A stretch of 64,000 bases of DNA from an uncultured Mobiluncus sp. (GTDB lineage: Bacteria; Actinomycetota; Actinomycetes; Actinomycetales; Actinomycetaceae): assembly GCF_902488535.1 (NCBI RefSeq), contig NZ_CABTWO010000010.1, positions 21,177 to 85,176 on the forward strand. The letters run 5' to 3'. The first letter of the stretch is position 1. Every line of letters begins with the position of its first letter. Positions 27,118-36,079 of the stretch are shown in pieces. The position numbers were made by a program, and so were the translations under genes. The notes beneath the pieces were generated by a model, which saw only the letters and a list, made by a program, of their open reading frames with translations, searched no databases and was not told the DNA's origin.

Positions 27118-28398
27118 GTGTGGTTTAATGCAGGAATGCAGTCTCTAGTTAATTTTTTCAAAAAGGGTGGCATCTTGCTCTGGGTTGTCATCGCGATTGT
27201 CCTGGGCATTATTTTGGGGCTTTTTGTTCCCAAGCCCGTCGTTGTGGTTTTCGCCACGTTCAACTCTTTGTTTGGCCAGTTCCTGAACTTCTGTATCCCA
27301 CTGATTATTATCGGTTTGGTGACCCCCGCTATTGCTGACCTCGGTTCCGGTTCGGCGAAGTGGCTGGGAGTGACCGCGCTAGTCGCCTACATTTCGACTA
27401 TGTATTCCGGGTTCCTGACCTATGGCATTTCCGAGAGTGTCTTGCCGAACTTCTTGCGCAAGGGTTCTCTGGCCTCAGTTGCGGATCCTTCGGCTTCCAG
27501 CATCGCCCCGGCGGTGACTTTGGAGATTCCCGCCCCGATTTCCGTACTGGGCGCGCTCATTTTGTCTTTCATTATGGGCATCGGTTTGTCTATGGTGTCC
27601 CGCGGCACGTTGCGTCGCGCTTTCGTGGAGTTCCGCGCCATCATCATCAAGTTGATTGAAAAAGTTATCATTCCTCTGCTGCCGATTCACATCTTTGGTA
27701 TCTTCCTCAACATGACAAAGACCGGCGAGGTTTACAACGTCATCGCCGTGCTGGCGGTGGTGGTCATCCTGGTCTTGGCGCTGGAGGTCGTTATCCTCGT
27801 CACTCAGTACCTGGTCGGCGGTTTGGCTTTCGGCGTCAATCCTTTCAAGGCTCTGTTGACGATGCTGCCTGCCTACGCGACCGCTTTGGGGACGTCTTCG
27901 TCTGCTGCCACGATTCCGGTGACACTGCGTCAAGTCAAGAAGATTGGGGTTCCCGACCCGGTCGCATCGTTCACGGTGCCGCTGTGCGCCACGATTCACT
28001 TGGCGGGATCGACCTCGAAGATTACCGCTTTCGCGCTGGCTATCATTATGACTTCCGATATTAAGGTTACTGTCGCCCAGTTCGTCGGGTTCATCTTTAT
28101 GCTGGGTGTCACCATGGTGGCGGCCCCGGGCGTTCCCGGCGGTGCGATTATGGCGGCGACTGGAATCTTGTCCTCCATGCTGGGATTCAACGATGCACAA
28201 GTTGCGTTGATGATTGCTTCTTACATCGCCCTCGATCCGTTTGGGACAGCTACGAACGTGACCGGTGACGGAGCTATCGCTATGCTAATGGCGCGGTTCT
28301 CGAGCGGCAAGATTGACGACAACGACAAAGAAATCGCCCAGAGCTTTGCCGGCGAAAACAACTTCGACACCGATAAGTATCTCGAAGATGTAAAGTAA
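27118..28398 (+). CDS. Dicarboxylate/amino acid:cation symporter (DAACS family)
   Basis: About 426 residues with eight or so membrane segments and the re-entrant loops of GltP/DctA/SstT carriers: GTSSSAATIPVTL and VPLCATIHLAGSTSKI match the hairpin-1 and transmembrane-7 signatures, and ALDPFGTATNVTGDG the binding-site segment. It imports an acidic amino acid or C4-dicarboxylate with Na+ or H+; the substrate cannot be chosen. The start is either GTG at 27118, with AGAGG upstream, or ATG at 27136. Confidence 0.92.
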   Translation: MWFNAGMQSLVNFFKKGGILLWVVIAIVLGIILGLFVPKPVVVVFATFNSLFGQFLNFCIPLIIIGLVTPAIADLGSGSAKWLGVTALVAYISTMYSGFLTYGISESVLPNFLRKGSLASVADPSASSIAPAVTLEIPAPISVLGALILSFIMGIGLSMVSRGTLRRAFVEFRAIIIKLIEKVIIPLLPIHIFGIFLNMTKTGEVYNVIAVLAVVVILVLALEVVILVTQYLVGGLAFGVNPFKALLTMLPAYATALGTSSSAATIPVTLRQVKKIGVPDPVASFTVPLCATIHLAGSTSKITAFALAIIMTSDIKVTVAQFVGFIFMLGVTMVAAPGVPGGAIMAATGILSSMLGFNDAQVALMIASYIALDPFGTATNVTGDGAIAMLMARFSSGKIDDNDKEIAQSFAGENNFDTDKYLEDVK

Positions 28399-28416
28399 CC
28401 GATTCCAACTTACCGC

Positions 28417-28456
28417 GGACCGGTACCGGATCTCCCGGTGCCGGTTCCTGGTTTTT
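28417..28456 (+). terminator. Terminator between symporter gene and polA
   Basis: Stem GGACCGGTACCGG against CCGGTGCCGGTTCC with one G-T pair and a small bulge, loop ATCTC, then TGGTTTTT. It lies just after the symporter stop and touches the convergent polA stop codon. Confidence 0.75.
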
Positions 28457-31250
28457 AGTGCGCAGCGGCTCTCCAATTAGGGCCGATGCCCACCGAAACT
28501 TCCAGCGGAACCCGCAGTTTCGCGACACCCGTCATCGCTCTACGTATCAAGGTTTCCAAGCTCTCCTCTTCTCCGGGTGCGACCTCTAAGACGAGTTCGT
28601 CATGGACCTGCAGCAACACACGAGACTGCAAATGTTCGCGTTGCAAATCAGCATCAACCTGGAGCATCGCTTCTTTCATAAGGTCGGCCGCACTGCCCTG
28701 GATGGGAGCATTTAGTGCCGCGCGCCGGGCATTATCAGCCACGTTCCGATTCGGAGAACGCAAATCCGGCAGGTAACGGCGCCGGCCACGCATAGTTTCG
28801 GTGTAACCGACCTTGGTGGCAGTGGCGACAATGGAATTCAAATAGTCCCGCACCTTTCCGAACCGCTCAAAATAGATGTCCATCAGTTGCTTGGCGTCCC
28901 TCTGAGAGATATTCAGCTGACCGGCCAAACCAAAAGCGCTCAATCCGTACGCCAACCCGTAAGAAGTCGCCTTGACGTGGGAGCGTTGGGTGGCGGTCAC
29001 TTCATCGGGTGTCACTCCGTAAACCAAAGCCGCCACCGAACGGTGCAGGTCCTCGCCGGAAGCAAACGCCGCCAACAGTCCCTCGTCTCCGGACAGATGC
29101 GCCATAATCCGCATCTCAATCTGTGAATAATCCGCTGTCATCAATGCGGTATACGGTTTCTGAGGCACAAAAGCTTCCCGAATTTTTTGCCCGTCCGCGG
29201 TGCGTGCCGGAATGTTTTGCAGGTTCGGATCAATGGAGGACAACCGTCCGGTCGCGGCTACGGTTTGCCCAAAAGTGGTATGAATCCTGCCGTCATCTGC
29301 CACCCGGTCGCGCAGATTGCGCACAATCTGCAAAAGTTTTATCCGATCACGATGGTATAAAAGTGCTTCGAGGAACGGGTGTGGGTTGTACCGCGCAAGT
29401 TCCTCCAATGCTTTCGCATCAGTTGTATACCCTGTTTTAGTCTTTTTAGTTTTTGGTAACTCGAGCTGGGTAAACAGAACATCCTGTAGCTGCTTTGGGG
29501 AGGATAGATTGACCTCGCGACCAATGGATTCGAAAGCGGATTGCTCAGCCATAGTAACTTCAGATTGCAAACTCTGAGCAAATTCATCAAGGCAAAAAGT
29601 ATCAATACCTATCCCGGTATATTCCATTTTTTCTAAAACCAGGGAAAGTGGGTTCTCCAATTCCAGTAACCCGTCGACCCTCCGGAAACGCGCCAGCTGC
29701 TGGAGCATGGGCTGCATCCGCAGCAAAGCATAAGCATAGATACCTTGATTAATCAGGGTTTGTGGCCACGGTTGAGCCACGGACTCTCCGTCCAGTTCCA
29801 TCCCCAAGTCCAAAGTCATCTGTTCACTGATCTTGCTGATGTCGGAGGGTTTCTCATCAATTTCCCAACCCAGCAGGCGCTTCGTCACCCCGGCAAACTT
29901 GGTGCGGTTCCCGTCGGGATTGACCAGGTAATCGAGCATATTCACGTCCGTGACCGCGCCGTGTAATTCCCAGCCATGGGCGCGCAGCGCGTGACGCAAC
30001 GATTTCGCGTCATACACGGTTTTTTCGCGGTTCCCCATCAAAGCATCGCGCAGCATACGTTCCGTTTCCGGTGTCAGCTCGTCAGGGACAATCAACACAC
30101 ACTGCCCCTGGGGAGTTTTGTCTGTAGCCAAAAACAGCCAGTCAATCCGCGGATTGGTGACCCCGATGTTACCCACTGCCCAAATACCTAAACTGTCGTT
30201 CTCAGTGCTTTTCAGCCATTGGGCGAACTGTTCCGAGGTGAGGTCCTTTCCCAGACGGACCCGCTCAGGATTCGGTATCACCCCGAAGCTGTCAGCGTCC
30301 TGTGGTTCAGGTTCCTCTATCGCGCTGGACGCAGCACCGGATGCTATTGCATTGGCGGACGTCATCCCGAGAGTTTGACCGAGTTTCAGTATCTGGGTGC
30401 GCAGCTGATTGAACTCCAGCTCATCGCACACGGCTTTTACTGCCTCAGCATCGAACCCGGTCCAGTGCAAGTCCTCTAAACCGACCCGAAGCTGCAGGTC
30501 GGTGCGTAGCCGGTTGAGCTGGCGATTCCGCAGGACGTCTTCTATGTGTTGACGCAAATTTTCCCCGCGTTTGCCTGTGAGCTCATCACGATGCTCTAGC
30601 AAAGCGTCCAGGGAGCCGTATTCGTTAATCCAAGCCGCAGCGACTTTTTCCCCGACCAAAGGCACGCCCGGCAAATTATCGGCGTGCTCGCCCACCAGGG
30701 CGGCGATTTCCGGGTACTGCTGGGGCCAGACATCGTATTTGTCTTTTACTGCTTGGGGAGTCATCCGTTTTGTGTCCGCAATACTGCGTCCCGGGTAAAG
30801 CACGGTGACGTTGTCGGAAATAAGCTGAAAAGTGTCGCGGTCCCCTGACGAAACCAATACCTCCATGCCGTTTTTGATCCCTTTTGCCGTCAAAGTCGCC
30901 AAAATGTCATCGGCCTCAACGTTGGGTTCCGTCAACCACTTAATCCCCATTGCAGTCAGCAGCTTTTGAATATTTTCGACCTGTCCAATGAATTCTTCGG
31001 GGGTGTCGCTGCGTCCTCCCTTGTATTCAGGATAAATATCAGTACGGAAAGAATGACGCGACAGATCGAAGGCCGCCCCGATATGGGTCGGCTTTTCGCT
31101 GCGAATCATTTTTAGTAACATAGAGCAAAATCCGTGTACTGCATTGGTATAGACACCCGTGGAGGTGCGGAAACTTTCCGGATCACGCGAAAAGAAAGCG
31201 CGGAACGCGAGGGAGTGTCCGTCCAATACCAGTAAACGTTTTTCAGCCAT
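28455..31250 (-). CDS. polA: DNA polymerase I
   Basis: A 931-residue polymerase. The N-terminal 5'-3' exonuclease domain begins LLVLDGHSLAFRAFF and includes VEADDILATL. The polymerase domain has motif A DYSQIEMRIMAHLSGDE, motif B RSHVKATSYGLAYGLS and motif C VHDELVLEV. The middle region keeps the fold but lacks the acidic residues of a 3'-5' proofreading exonuclease, as in mycobacterial PolI. It fills gaps in excision repair and removes RNA primers. It lies between rpsA and the PdtaR-like gene, as in mycobacteria. Confidence 0.98.
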   Translation of the reverse strand: MAEKRLLVLDGHSLAFRAFFSRDPESFRTSTGVYTNAVHGFCSMLLKMIRSEKPTHIGAAFDLSRHSFRTDIYPEYKGGRSDTPEEFIGQVENIQKLLTAMGIKWLTEPNVEADDILATLTAKGIKNGMEVLVSSGDRDTFQLISDNVTVLYPGRSIADTKRMTPQAVKDKYDVWPQQYPEIAALVGEHADNLPGVPLVGEKVAAAWINEYGSLDALLEHRDELTGKRGENLRQHIEDVLRNRQLNRLRTDLQLRVGLEDLHWTGFDAEAVKAVCDELEFNQLRTQILKLGQTLGMTSANAIASGAASSAIEEPEPQDADSFGVIPNPERVRLGKDLTSEQFAQWLKSTENDSLGIWAVGNIGVTNPRIDWLFLATDKTPQGQCVLIVPDELTPETERMLRDALMGNREKTVYDAKSLRHALRAHGWELHGAVTDVNMLDYLVNPDGNRTKFAGVTKRLLGWEIDEKPSDISKISEQMTLDLGMELDGESVAQPWPQTLINQGIYAYALLRMQPMLQQLARFRRVDGLLELENPLSLVLEKMEYTGIGIDTFCLDEFAQSLQSEVTMAEQSAFESIGREVNLSSPKQLQDVLFTQLELPKTKKTKTGYTTDAKALEELARYNPHPFLEALLYHRDRIKLLQIVRNLRDRVADDGRIHTTFGQTVAATGRLSSIDPNLQNIPARTADGQKIREAFVPQKPYTALMTADYSQIEMRIMAHLSGDEGLLAAFASGEDLHRSVAALVYGVTPDEVTATQRSHVKATSYGLAYGLSAFGLAGQLNISQRDAKQLMDIYFERFGKVRDYLNSIVATATKVGYTETMRGRRRYLPDLRSPNRNVADNARRAALNAPIQGSAADLMKEAMLQVDADLQREHLQSRVLLQVHDELVLEVAPGEEESLETLIRRAMTGVAKLRVPLEVSVGIGPNWRAAAH

Positions 31251-31283
31251 GACTTAAGGCTACCAGTAACCCAGGAGGCGAAA

Positions 31284-31679
31284 ATGGACGAGAACAACAT
31301 TGGTGCAGCGATTGCGAAAATGGGCATCACTTTCCGTGAGATTACGCCCGAACACGCCGTTGGAGTGATGCCGGTGGAAGGCAACACCCAGCCTTTTGGA
31401 ATTTTGCACGGCGGCGCGGCCGCTTTGCTGGCTGAGACAGTGGCGTCATTTGCAGCCTATAAGTGGGCCCAAAAGTCCGGAAAATCCACAGTTGGGGCAC
31501 ACCTTGACATAACCCACATTAAACCGGGATTGGGCGGAAACGTTGTTTGTACCGTAGACGCGGTACATTTGGGGCGACGCACTGCGGTTTACCGTTTTGA
31601 GAACGTCAGCGAAGACAGTGGCAAGGTCATTTCCACCGGGGTGATGAGCTGCGCTATAGTCGAACACCTGGAAAAGTGA
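31284..31679 (+). CDS. PaaI-family hotdog thioesterase
   Basis: A 131-residue hotdog-fold protein with the active-site stretch GILHGGAAALLAETVAS and the C-terminal half LDITHIKPGLGGNV. This is the pattern of PaaI/MenI acyl-CoA thioesterases, which may act on 1,4-dihydroxy-2-naphthoyl-CoA or other aryl-CoA esters. AGGAGG stands five bases before the ATG. It is divergent from polA and convergent with the PdtaR-type regulator. The exact substrate is unknown. Confidence 0.88.
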   Translation: MDENNIGAAIAKMGITFREITPEHAVGVMPVEGNTQPFGILHGGAAALLAETVASFAAYKWAQKSGKSTVGAHLDITHIKPGLGGNVVCTVDAVHLGRRTAVYRFENVSEDSGKVISTGVMSCAIVEHLEK

Positions 31680-31718
31680 CCTTTTCCAAATGGTGACGAC
31701 GCAAACTATTGAACGGAA

Positions 31719-32327
31719 TTAATCCCCTAGCTGGTCAATGACCGCGTCGGCAACCTCCCGCATGGACAAGCGGCGATCCATCGAAGTCTTTTGAATCCAG
31801 CGGAACGCTTCCGGCTCGGTCAGTTCCATCTTTTCCATCAAAAGGCCTTTGGCGCGGTCTACCTGTTTGCGGGTGCTGAGCCGATCTTGCAGATCCGCGA
31901 TGGAATCTTCCAAAGAGAGCAGCTCCTGGTGACGCGACAGGGCTACTTCCACCGCGGGCAGTAAATCTTTGGGGTCAAAGGGTTTCACCAGGTACGCCAT
32001 GGTGCCGGCATCTTTGGCGCGTTCGATGAGTTCCTTATCGGAAAAAGCGGTCAGCATCACGATGGCGCAGGGGGCTTCTTTCATGATTTTTTCGGCTGCC
32101 GCGATGCCATCTAGTTTCGGCATTTTTATGTCCATGACAATCAAGTCAGGTTCCAGTTCCAAAGCCAAGGTTACGGCTTCCTCGCCGTCGGCAGCTTCAC
32201 CAACCACTTCGAAGTCGTTTTCTTTCATGGTTTCGATAATGTCGAGACGGATTAAGGCCTCGTCTTCGGCCACAATTACTCGCCTGTGTACTTTGGTGTC
32301 CTTTGCTGCAGATGTCGTCTTCGCCAT
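31719..32327 (-). CDS. pdtaR: ANTAR-domain response regulator, PdtaR-like
   Basis: A 202-residue regulator with a receiver domain (phosphoacceptor Asp66 in LIVMDIKMP, conserved Lys115 in LVKPF) and an ANTAR RNA-binding domain at about residues 140-200 (RKQVDRAKGLLMEKMELTEPEAFRWIQ). Phosphorylated ANTAR proteins bind dual hairpins in mRNA leaders and act on termination or translation. Its position beside polA matches Rv1626 (PdtaR). The partner histidine kinase PdtaS is not in the window. Confidence 0.93.
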   Translation of the reverse strand: MAKTTSAAKDTKVHRRVIVAEDEALIRLDIIETMKENDFEVVGEAADGEEAVTLALELEPDLIVMDIKMPKLDGIAAAEKIMKEAPCAIVMLTAFSDKELIERAKDAGTMAYLVKPFDPKDLLPAVEVALSRHQELLSLEDSIADLQDRLSTRKQVDRAKGLLMEKMELTEPEAFRWIQKTSMDRRLSMREVADAVIDQLGD

Positions 32328-32360
32328 CTCTTTCAGATCTCCCTTGTGAGTGGACTCGAT

Positions 32361-32388
32361 TTGCTTTTCTCGTTAGATACTTTAGTAT
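32361..32388 (+). promoter_or_regulatory. Possible promoter of the short-arm tRNA
   Basis: TTGCTT at 32361-32366 and TAGTAT at 32383-32388 with a 16-base spacer, about 47 bases upstream of the tRNA. The match is moderate and AT-rich sequence here also serves the divergent pdtaR gene. Confidence 0.4.
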
Positions 32389-32435
32389 ATATGAAGTCTT
32401 TGCGACGGGTTATTTACCAAACCTTCACAAAGCAT

Positions 32436-32512
32436 GCCCTGGTAGCCCAACTGGTAGAGGCGGTCGGCTCAAACCCGGCTTGTTAAGGGTTCGAATCCCT
32501 TCCGGGGTACCA
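32436..32512 (+). tRNA. Unusual tRNA, anticodon CAA (Leu codon TTG), short variable loop
   Basis: Seventy-seven bases fold as a cloverleaf: acceptor GCCCTGG/CCGGGGT with G-U at the first and fifth pairs, discriminator A509 and encoded CCA. The D arm has only three sure pairs (GCC/GGC). The anticodon stem GTCGG/CCGGC encloses CTCAAAC, giving anticodon CAA at 32470-32472. The variable loop is only five bases (TTGTT), and the T arm AAGGG-TTCGAAT-CCCTT is perfect. Leucine tRNAs are normally class II with a long variable arm, so charging by LeuRS is uncertain. A perfect terminator follows at once, which suggests a transcribed gene. Confidence 0.65.
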
Positions 32513-32549
32513 AAAATTACCGATTATCCTGGGATAATCGGTAATTTTT
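32513..32549 (+). terminator. Rho-independent terminator directly after the CAA tRNA
   Basis: An almost gapless hairpin: AAAATTACCGATTATCC pairs completely with GGATAATCGGTAATTTT across a two-base loop, ending in a T-run. It begins at the last base of the encoded CCA. Confidence 0.85.
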
Positions 32550-32654
32550 ATTTTGCGAAAAGGTTGCGTTAAGTTCTGGTAAATTCACGAATTTGCACTT
32601 TGGGGCGGGTCTACGATGTTGGAGAACTCATAGGCTACGGCGCAAGGAAACATA

Positions 32655-33593
32655 GTGTCAAACGTGATTGAAGTCCAGAGACTGACCAAGGACTACAAGA
32701 CATTACGAGCCCTGGACGGACTGAGCTTGGAAGTCCGCCAAGGCGAGATTTTGGGACTACTGGGGCCCAATGGCTCCGGCAAATCTACCGCCATCAACTG
32801 TATGTTGTCACTGTTGAAATTTCACAGCGGTACAGTCAAAATTTTTGGAAAAGTAATGCGCCCCGACGCTTATGACATAAAGCGCCGCATTGGTGTGGTG
32901 TTTCAAGACGTGGCAGTGTTCAACGAACTTAGCGTGGCGCAAAACCTGGAGTACTTCTGCGGTCTGTACGTGTCAAACAAGGCGAAACGTGACCAGATGA
33001 TTGCCGCTGCGGTAGAGCTGGTGGGGCTCCAGGATTACCTGAAATTCCGCCCAAAACAGCTTTCTGGCGGCCTGCTACGCCGACTGAACCTAGCTTGTGG
33101 CATAGCCCACGAACCGGAACTCATCTTTCTCGATGAGCCAACTGTCGCGGTAGACCCGCAAAGCCGCAACAACATCCTTGACGGCATCGTTACCCTGCGT
33201 GACCGGGGTGCGACGGTGGTCTATACCACTCACTACATGGAGGAAGTCGAACAGATCTGCGACCGTATCATCATCCTCGACAAGGGAAAAATCATCGCGC
33301 AAGGCAGCGTCAACGAACTCAAACAACTGTCGAATATCGAGGAAAAGATCACTCTGCAAGGCACGGAACTACCCGAAGCGCTGTTGGAAAAATTGCGCAG
33401 TGATTCCCAAATCCAATCCGTCGAGACCAAGAACCGCAGCGTGGAAATCATCTATGGACACGGTCAAAACAATGTCTCGGCGCTGATTCACGACCTCGTG
33501 GAATCAAAAGTTGCCTACGAGTCAATCTATTCCGAACGCCCCACGCTGAACGACGTGTTTTTGCAGCTCACCGGCAAGGAACTGCGTGACTGA
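32655..33593 (+). CDS. ABC transporter ATP-binding protein (ABC-2 exporter)
   Basis: A 312-residue ATPase: Walker A at residues 37-45 (GPNGSGKST), signature LSGGLLRRLNLACGIAHEP, Walker B LIFLDEPTVAVDP and H-loop TTHYMEE. The ~80-residue C-terminal extension is typical of drug- and polysaccharide-type ABC-2 exporters. It powers the two permeases encoded just downstream with overlapping frames. The GTG start at 32655 follows AAGGA. The cargo is unknown; lipids, antibiotics or peptides are all possible for this family. Confidence 0.93.
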   Translation: MSNVIEVQRLTKDYKTLRALDGLSLEVRQGEILGLLGPNGSGKSTAINCMLSLLKFHSGTVKIFGKVMRPDAYDIKRRIGVVFQDVAVFNELSVAQNLEYFCGLYVSNKAKRDQMIAAAVELVGLQDYLKFRPKQLSGGLLRRLNLACGIAHEPELIFLDEPTVAVDPQSRNNILDGIVTLRDRGATVVYTTHYMEEVEQICDRIIILDKGKIIAQGSVNELKQLSNIEEKITLQGTELPEALLEKLRSDSQIQSVETKNRSVEIIYGHGQNNVSALIHDLVESKVAYESIYSERPTLNDVFLQLTGKELRD

Positions 33594-34869
33594 GATGGGA
33601 CACCTGGTTTTATATAACGTCAAAGTCCTGGTCAGCAACCGCTCTTTAGTGTTTTGGACCTTGGCTTTCCCGATTCTTTTAGGGATATTGTTCAAGGTGG
33701 CTTTGGGCGACATTGTCAACAAGGAAGCTTTTGACACGGTGCCGGTAGCGGTCGTAAACTCCCAGGTCTACAAGGACAGTGCCTTTAAGATTGCCTTCGA
33801 CGAGTTGGCGAAGACCGGAGATTCCAGCGTGACCGGCAGCGACAAACCTCTTCTGAAGGTTACGGAAGTGTCCAGCCTAGAGGCGGGCAAGGAGCTGCTC
33901 CAGAATGAAAAAGTCGACGGAATCGTCGAAATTACCGGCACCCCTAGCGAAGGGATGGTCAAAAACGCCCAAGCAAAACTGACCATCGCCACCAACGGCC
34001 TAAACCAGACCATCCTCAAGATAATTCTCGACGAAATTACCCAACGGGTGGATATGATTTCCACTCTCACCGAGCGAGAAATCACCGCGCAGCAGGGCGC
34101 ATTGACACCATCCGCGACCGGCATAGTTGATGGCCCTGCCGGTCCTCCGCCTGGGACGCCCACTTTCAACCCCGGACAAATAGCCAAATCCGTCCAAAAC
34201 CAGCTCAGTTCCAGCGGCTTTACCCTGCAAGACCGCAGCCCCAAGTCGATGGACTTATTAATGGCGGAGTTCTTTTCCCTTGTAGCTATGGCGGCTCTCT
34301 ACGGGGGAATGTTTTCGCTGACAATCATGAATAACGCTCAGCCACCGCTGGGGGTTATCGGTCGGCGCATCGCCGTGTCCCCGACCAGTAAGTCCAAGCT
34401 GATTATTTCCGGCATCATCACCAGCTACCTGGTGGAATTGATTGGGCTGCTGGCGCTGCTAATGCTGTGCCATTCCCTATTCCAGGTCGATTTCGGCGCA
34501 AACTGGGGGTTAACCGTGTTGCTGGCCTCGGTAGGAACCCTGGCAGGTCTGAGTTTCGGGGCGGCCATTTCCACGTTGGTTCCCGGCGGAGAGAACGCCA
34601 AGATTGGCGTCCTCATCGCTGTGACCATGTTGGGGGCGATGTTGGCAGGAATGATGGGCGGAGCGATGCGCTACGCAGTGGATTTCCGCTTTCCGATGGT
34701 CAACAAGTTTAATCCGGTTGCCCTCATCACCGATGGCTACTATAACCTGTTCTTTCACCCCGGATACGACGGATACTGGCAGGATATCGTCATTCTGCTG
34801 GTTATTTCCGCGGTCTTGCTCGGCGCTTCCGTTATTGTCCTGAGGAGGCAGCGCTATGACAGTCTTTAA
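33586..34869 (+). CDS. ABC-2 type permease, first subunit
   Basis: A 427-residue membrane protein: one N-terminal membrane segment, an extracytoplasmic domain of about 190 residues (roughly 45-235), then five or six membrane segments. This is the ABC-2 membrane-protein topology. A GTG start at 33586, with AAGGA five bases upstream, overlaps the ATPase gene by eight bases; ATG at 33595 is the alternative. It should pair with the next gene product as a heterodimeric channel. Confidence 0.88.
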   Translation: MTEMGHLVLYNVKVLVSNRSLVFWTLAFPILLGILFKVALGDIVNKEAFDTVPVAVVNSQVYKDSAFKIAFDELAKTGDSSVTGSDKPLLKVTEVSSLEAGKELLQNEKVDGIVEITGTPSEGMVKNAQAKLTIATNGLNQTILKIILDEITQRVDMISTLTEREITAQQGALTPSATGIVDGPAGPPPGTPTFNPGQIAKSVQNQLSSSGFTLQDRSPKSMDLLMAEFFSLVAMAALYGGMFSLTIMNNAQPPLGVIGRRIAVSPTSKSKLIISGIITSYLVELIGLLALLMLCHSLFQVDFGANWGLTVLLASVGTLAGLSFGAAISTLVPGGENAKIGVLIAVTMLGAMLAGMMGGAMRYAVDFRFPMVNKFNPVALITDGYYNLFFHPGYDGYWQDIVILLVISAVLLGASVIVLRRQRYDSL

Positions 34870-36004
34870 AGGTTTCGTGCGGGTACTGCTCCGCAATCTC
34901 GGTTTTGTCTTTATCCTTACCGCCATCATGGTGGTGATAGGTCTGACGGCTTACCAGGCGCCTGCCGGCGGTGCCGCAAACTTTACCGCCGATAAGCCCA
35001 AAGCGATACTGATAAATCAAGGTTCAGAAACCCCCCTGACCCGCGCATTTGACAGCTATCTGCGTCAGCGGACCAGCAACGCCGATGTGAAAATCAGCGA
35101 ACGCGAAATTGACGACGCCCTGTATTACGAGGCGCTGGCCTACGCGGTTTATCTGCCGCCGGACTTCACCGACAAGATTCTGAAAGGTCAAGAACCGACG
35201 GTCGGAATCAAGTCGCGCGCCTCCGCGCAGAGTGCTTCGGCAGAGGCGCTGGTGACGCGTTTCCTGCGTTTGGCCACCGGCTACGGGAAATACCTTAACG
35301 ACGAAGACGAGCTGGTCAAAGCAATTGAGTCCAGCGCGAAGCTCTCGGCGGATGTCGTCCTCACCAGCCAACTGGACACTAAAACCTTGATGCTGACGGC
35401 GGGGCTGTACAACTTCGGCAGCTACACCCTCATGGCCGGTTCCATCTATGTCATGACCATGGTGCTGGCAGCGTTCGCGGAGATAAACGTCCGCCGGCGC
35501 ACCGTTGTTTCCTCAGCGAAACCACTACGAATAGACCTAAATCGTAATATCGGTTGCGCCATTATTATGCTGCTGCTGGCAGCCTTGAACGTGGGGCTGG
35601 TGTCGGTGTTGATACCAGCGTCCTGGTCTACGGGACGCGGAGGACTTTTTGCCCTAAACACTTTTGTCTTTGGTCTGCCGGTGCTGGCTTTGGGATTCCT
35701 CATTTCAAAGATTACAACCAACAAGCAGGCCTTGAGCGCAATCGTAAACGTGATAGCTCTGGCCAGCTCGTTCCTGTGTGGTGCTTTCATTCCCACGCGC
35801 CTGATGCCCGAGGCGGTCGTTGCTGTCGGACAGGTGCTGCCCGCCTTTTACTACATCGACAACAACAATACCCTGGCGCAAATGACAACCTTCAGCGGGG
35901 ATGACGCCAACCATTTCTGGATTAATATCGCCGTCCAGATTGGATTCGCGATTGTGTTCTGGATAGCTTCTCTGGTCCTGGAACGCTATCGACGCAGGGT
36001 CTAG
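34856..36004 (+). CDS. ABC-2 type permease, second subunit
   Basis: A 382-residue protein with the same plan as its neighbour: N-terminal membrane segment (FVFILTAIMVVIGLTAY), an external domain of about 150 residues, then a block of five or six membrane segments. The ATG is preceded by GAGGAGG and overlaps the previous gene by 14 bases, so the three ABC genes form one coupled operon. No accessory regulator or two-component system lies next to it. Confidence 0.87.
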   Translation: MTVFKGFVRVLLRNLGFVFILTAIMVVIGLTAYQAPAGGAANFTADKPKAILINQGSETPLTRAFDSYLRQRTSNADVKISEREIDDALYYEALAYAVYLPPDFTDKILKGQEPTVGIKSRASAQSASAEALVTRFLRLATGYGKYLNDEDELVKAIESSAKLSADVVLTSQLDTKTLMLTAGLYNFGSYTLMAGSIYVMTMVLAAFAEINVRRRTVVSSAKPLRIDLNRNIGCAIIMLLLAALNVGLVSVLIPASWSTGRGGLFALNTFVFGLPVLALGFLISKITTNKQALSAIVNVIALASSFLCGAFIPTRLMPEAVVAVGQVLPAFYYIDNNNTLAQMTTFSGDDANHFWINIAVQIGFAIVFWIASLVLERYRRRV

Positions 36005-36079
36005 GTTTTGGCACTCGGTAAGGCAAGTTTTGGTTTTTGGCTAAACCAGATTTGGCTGTGTTTTCATCATGAAATGCGT

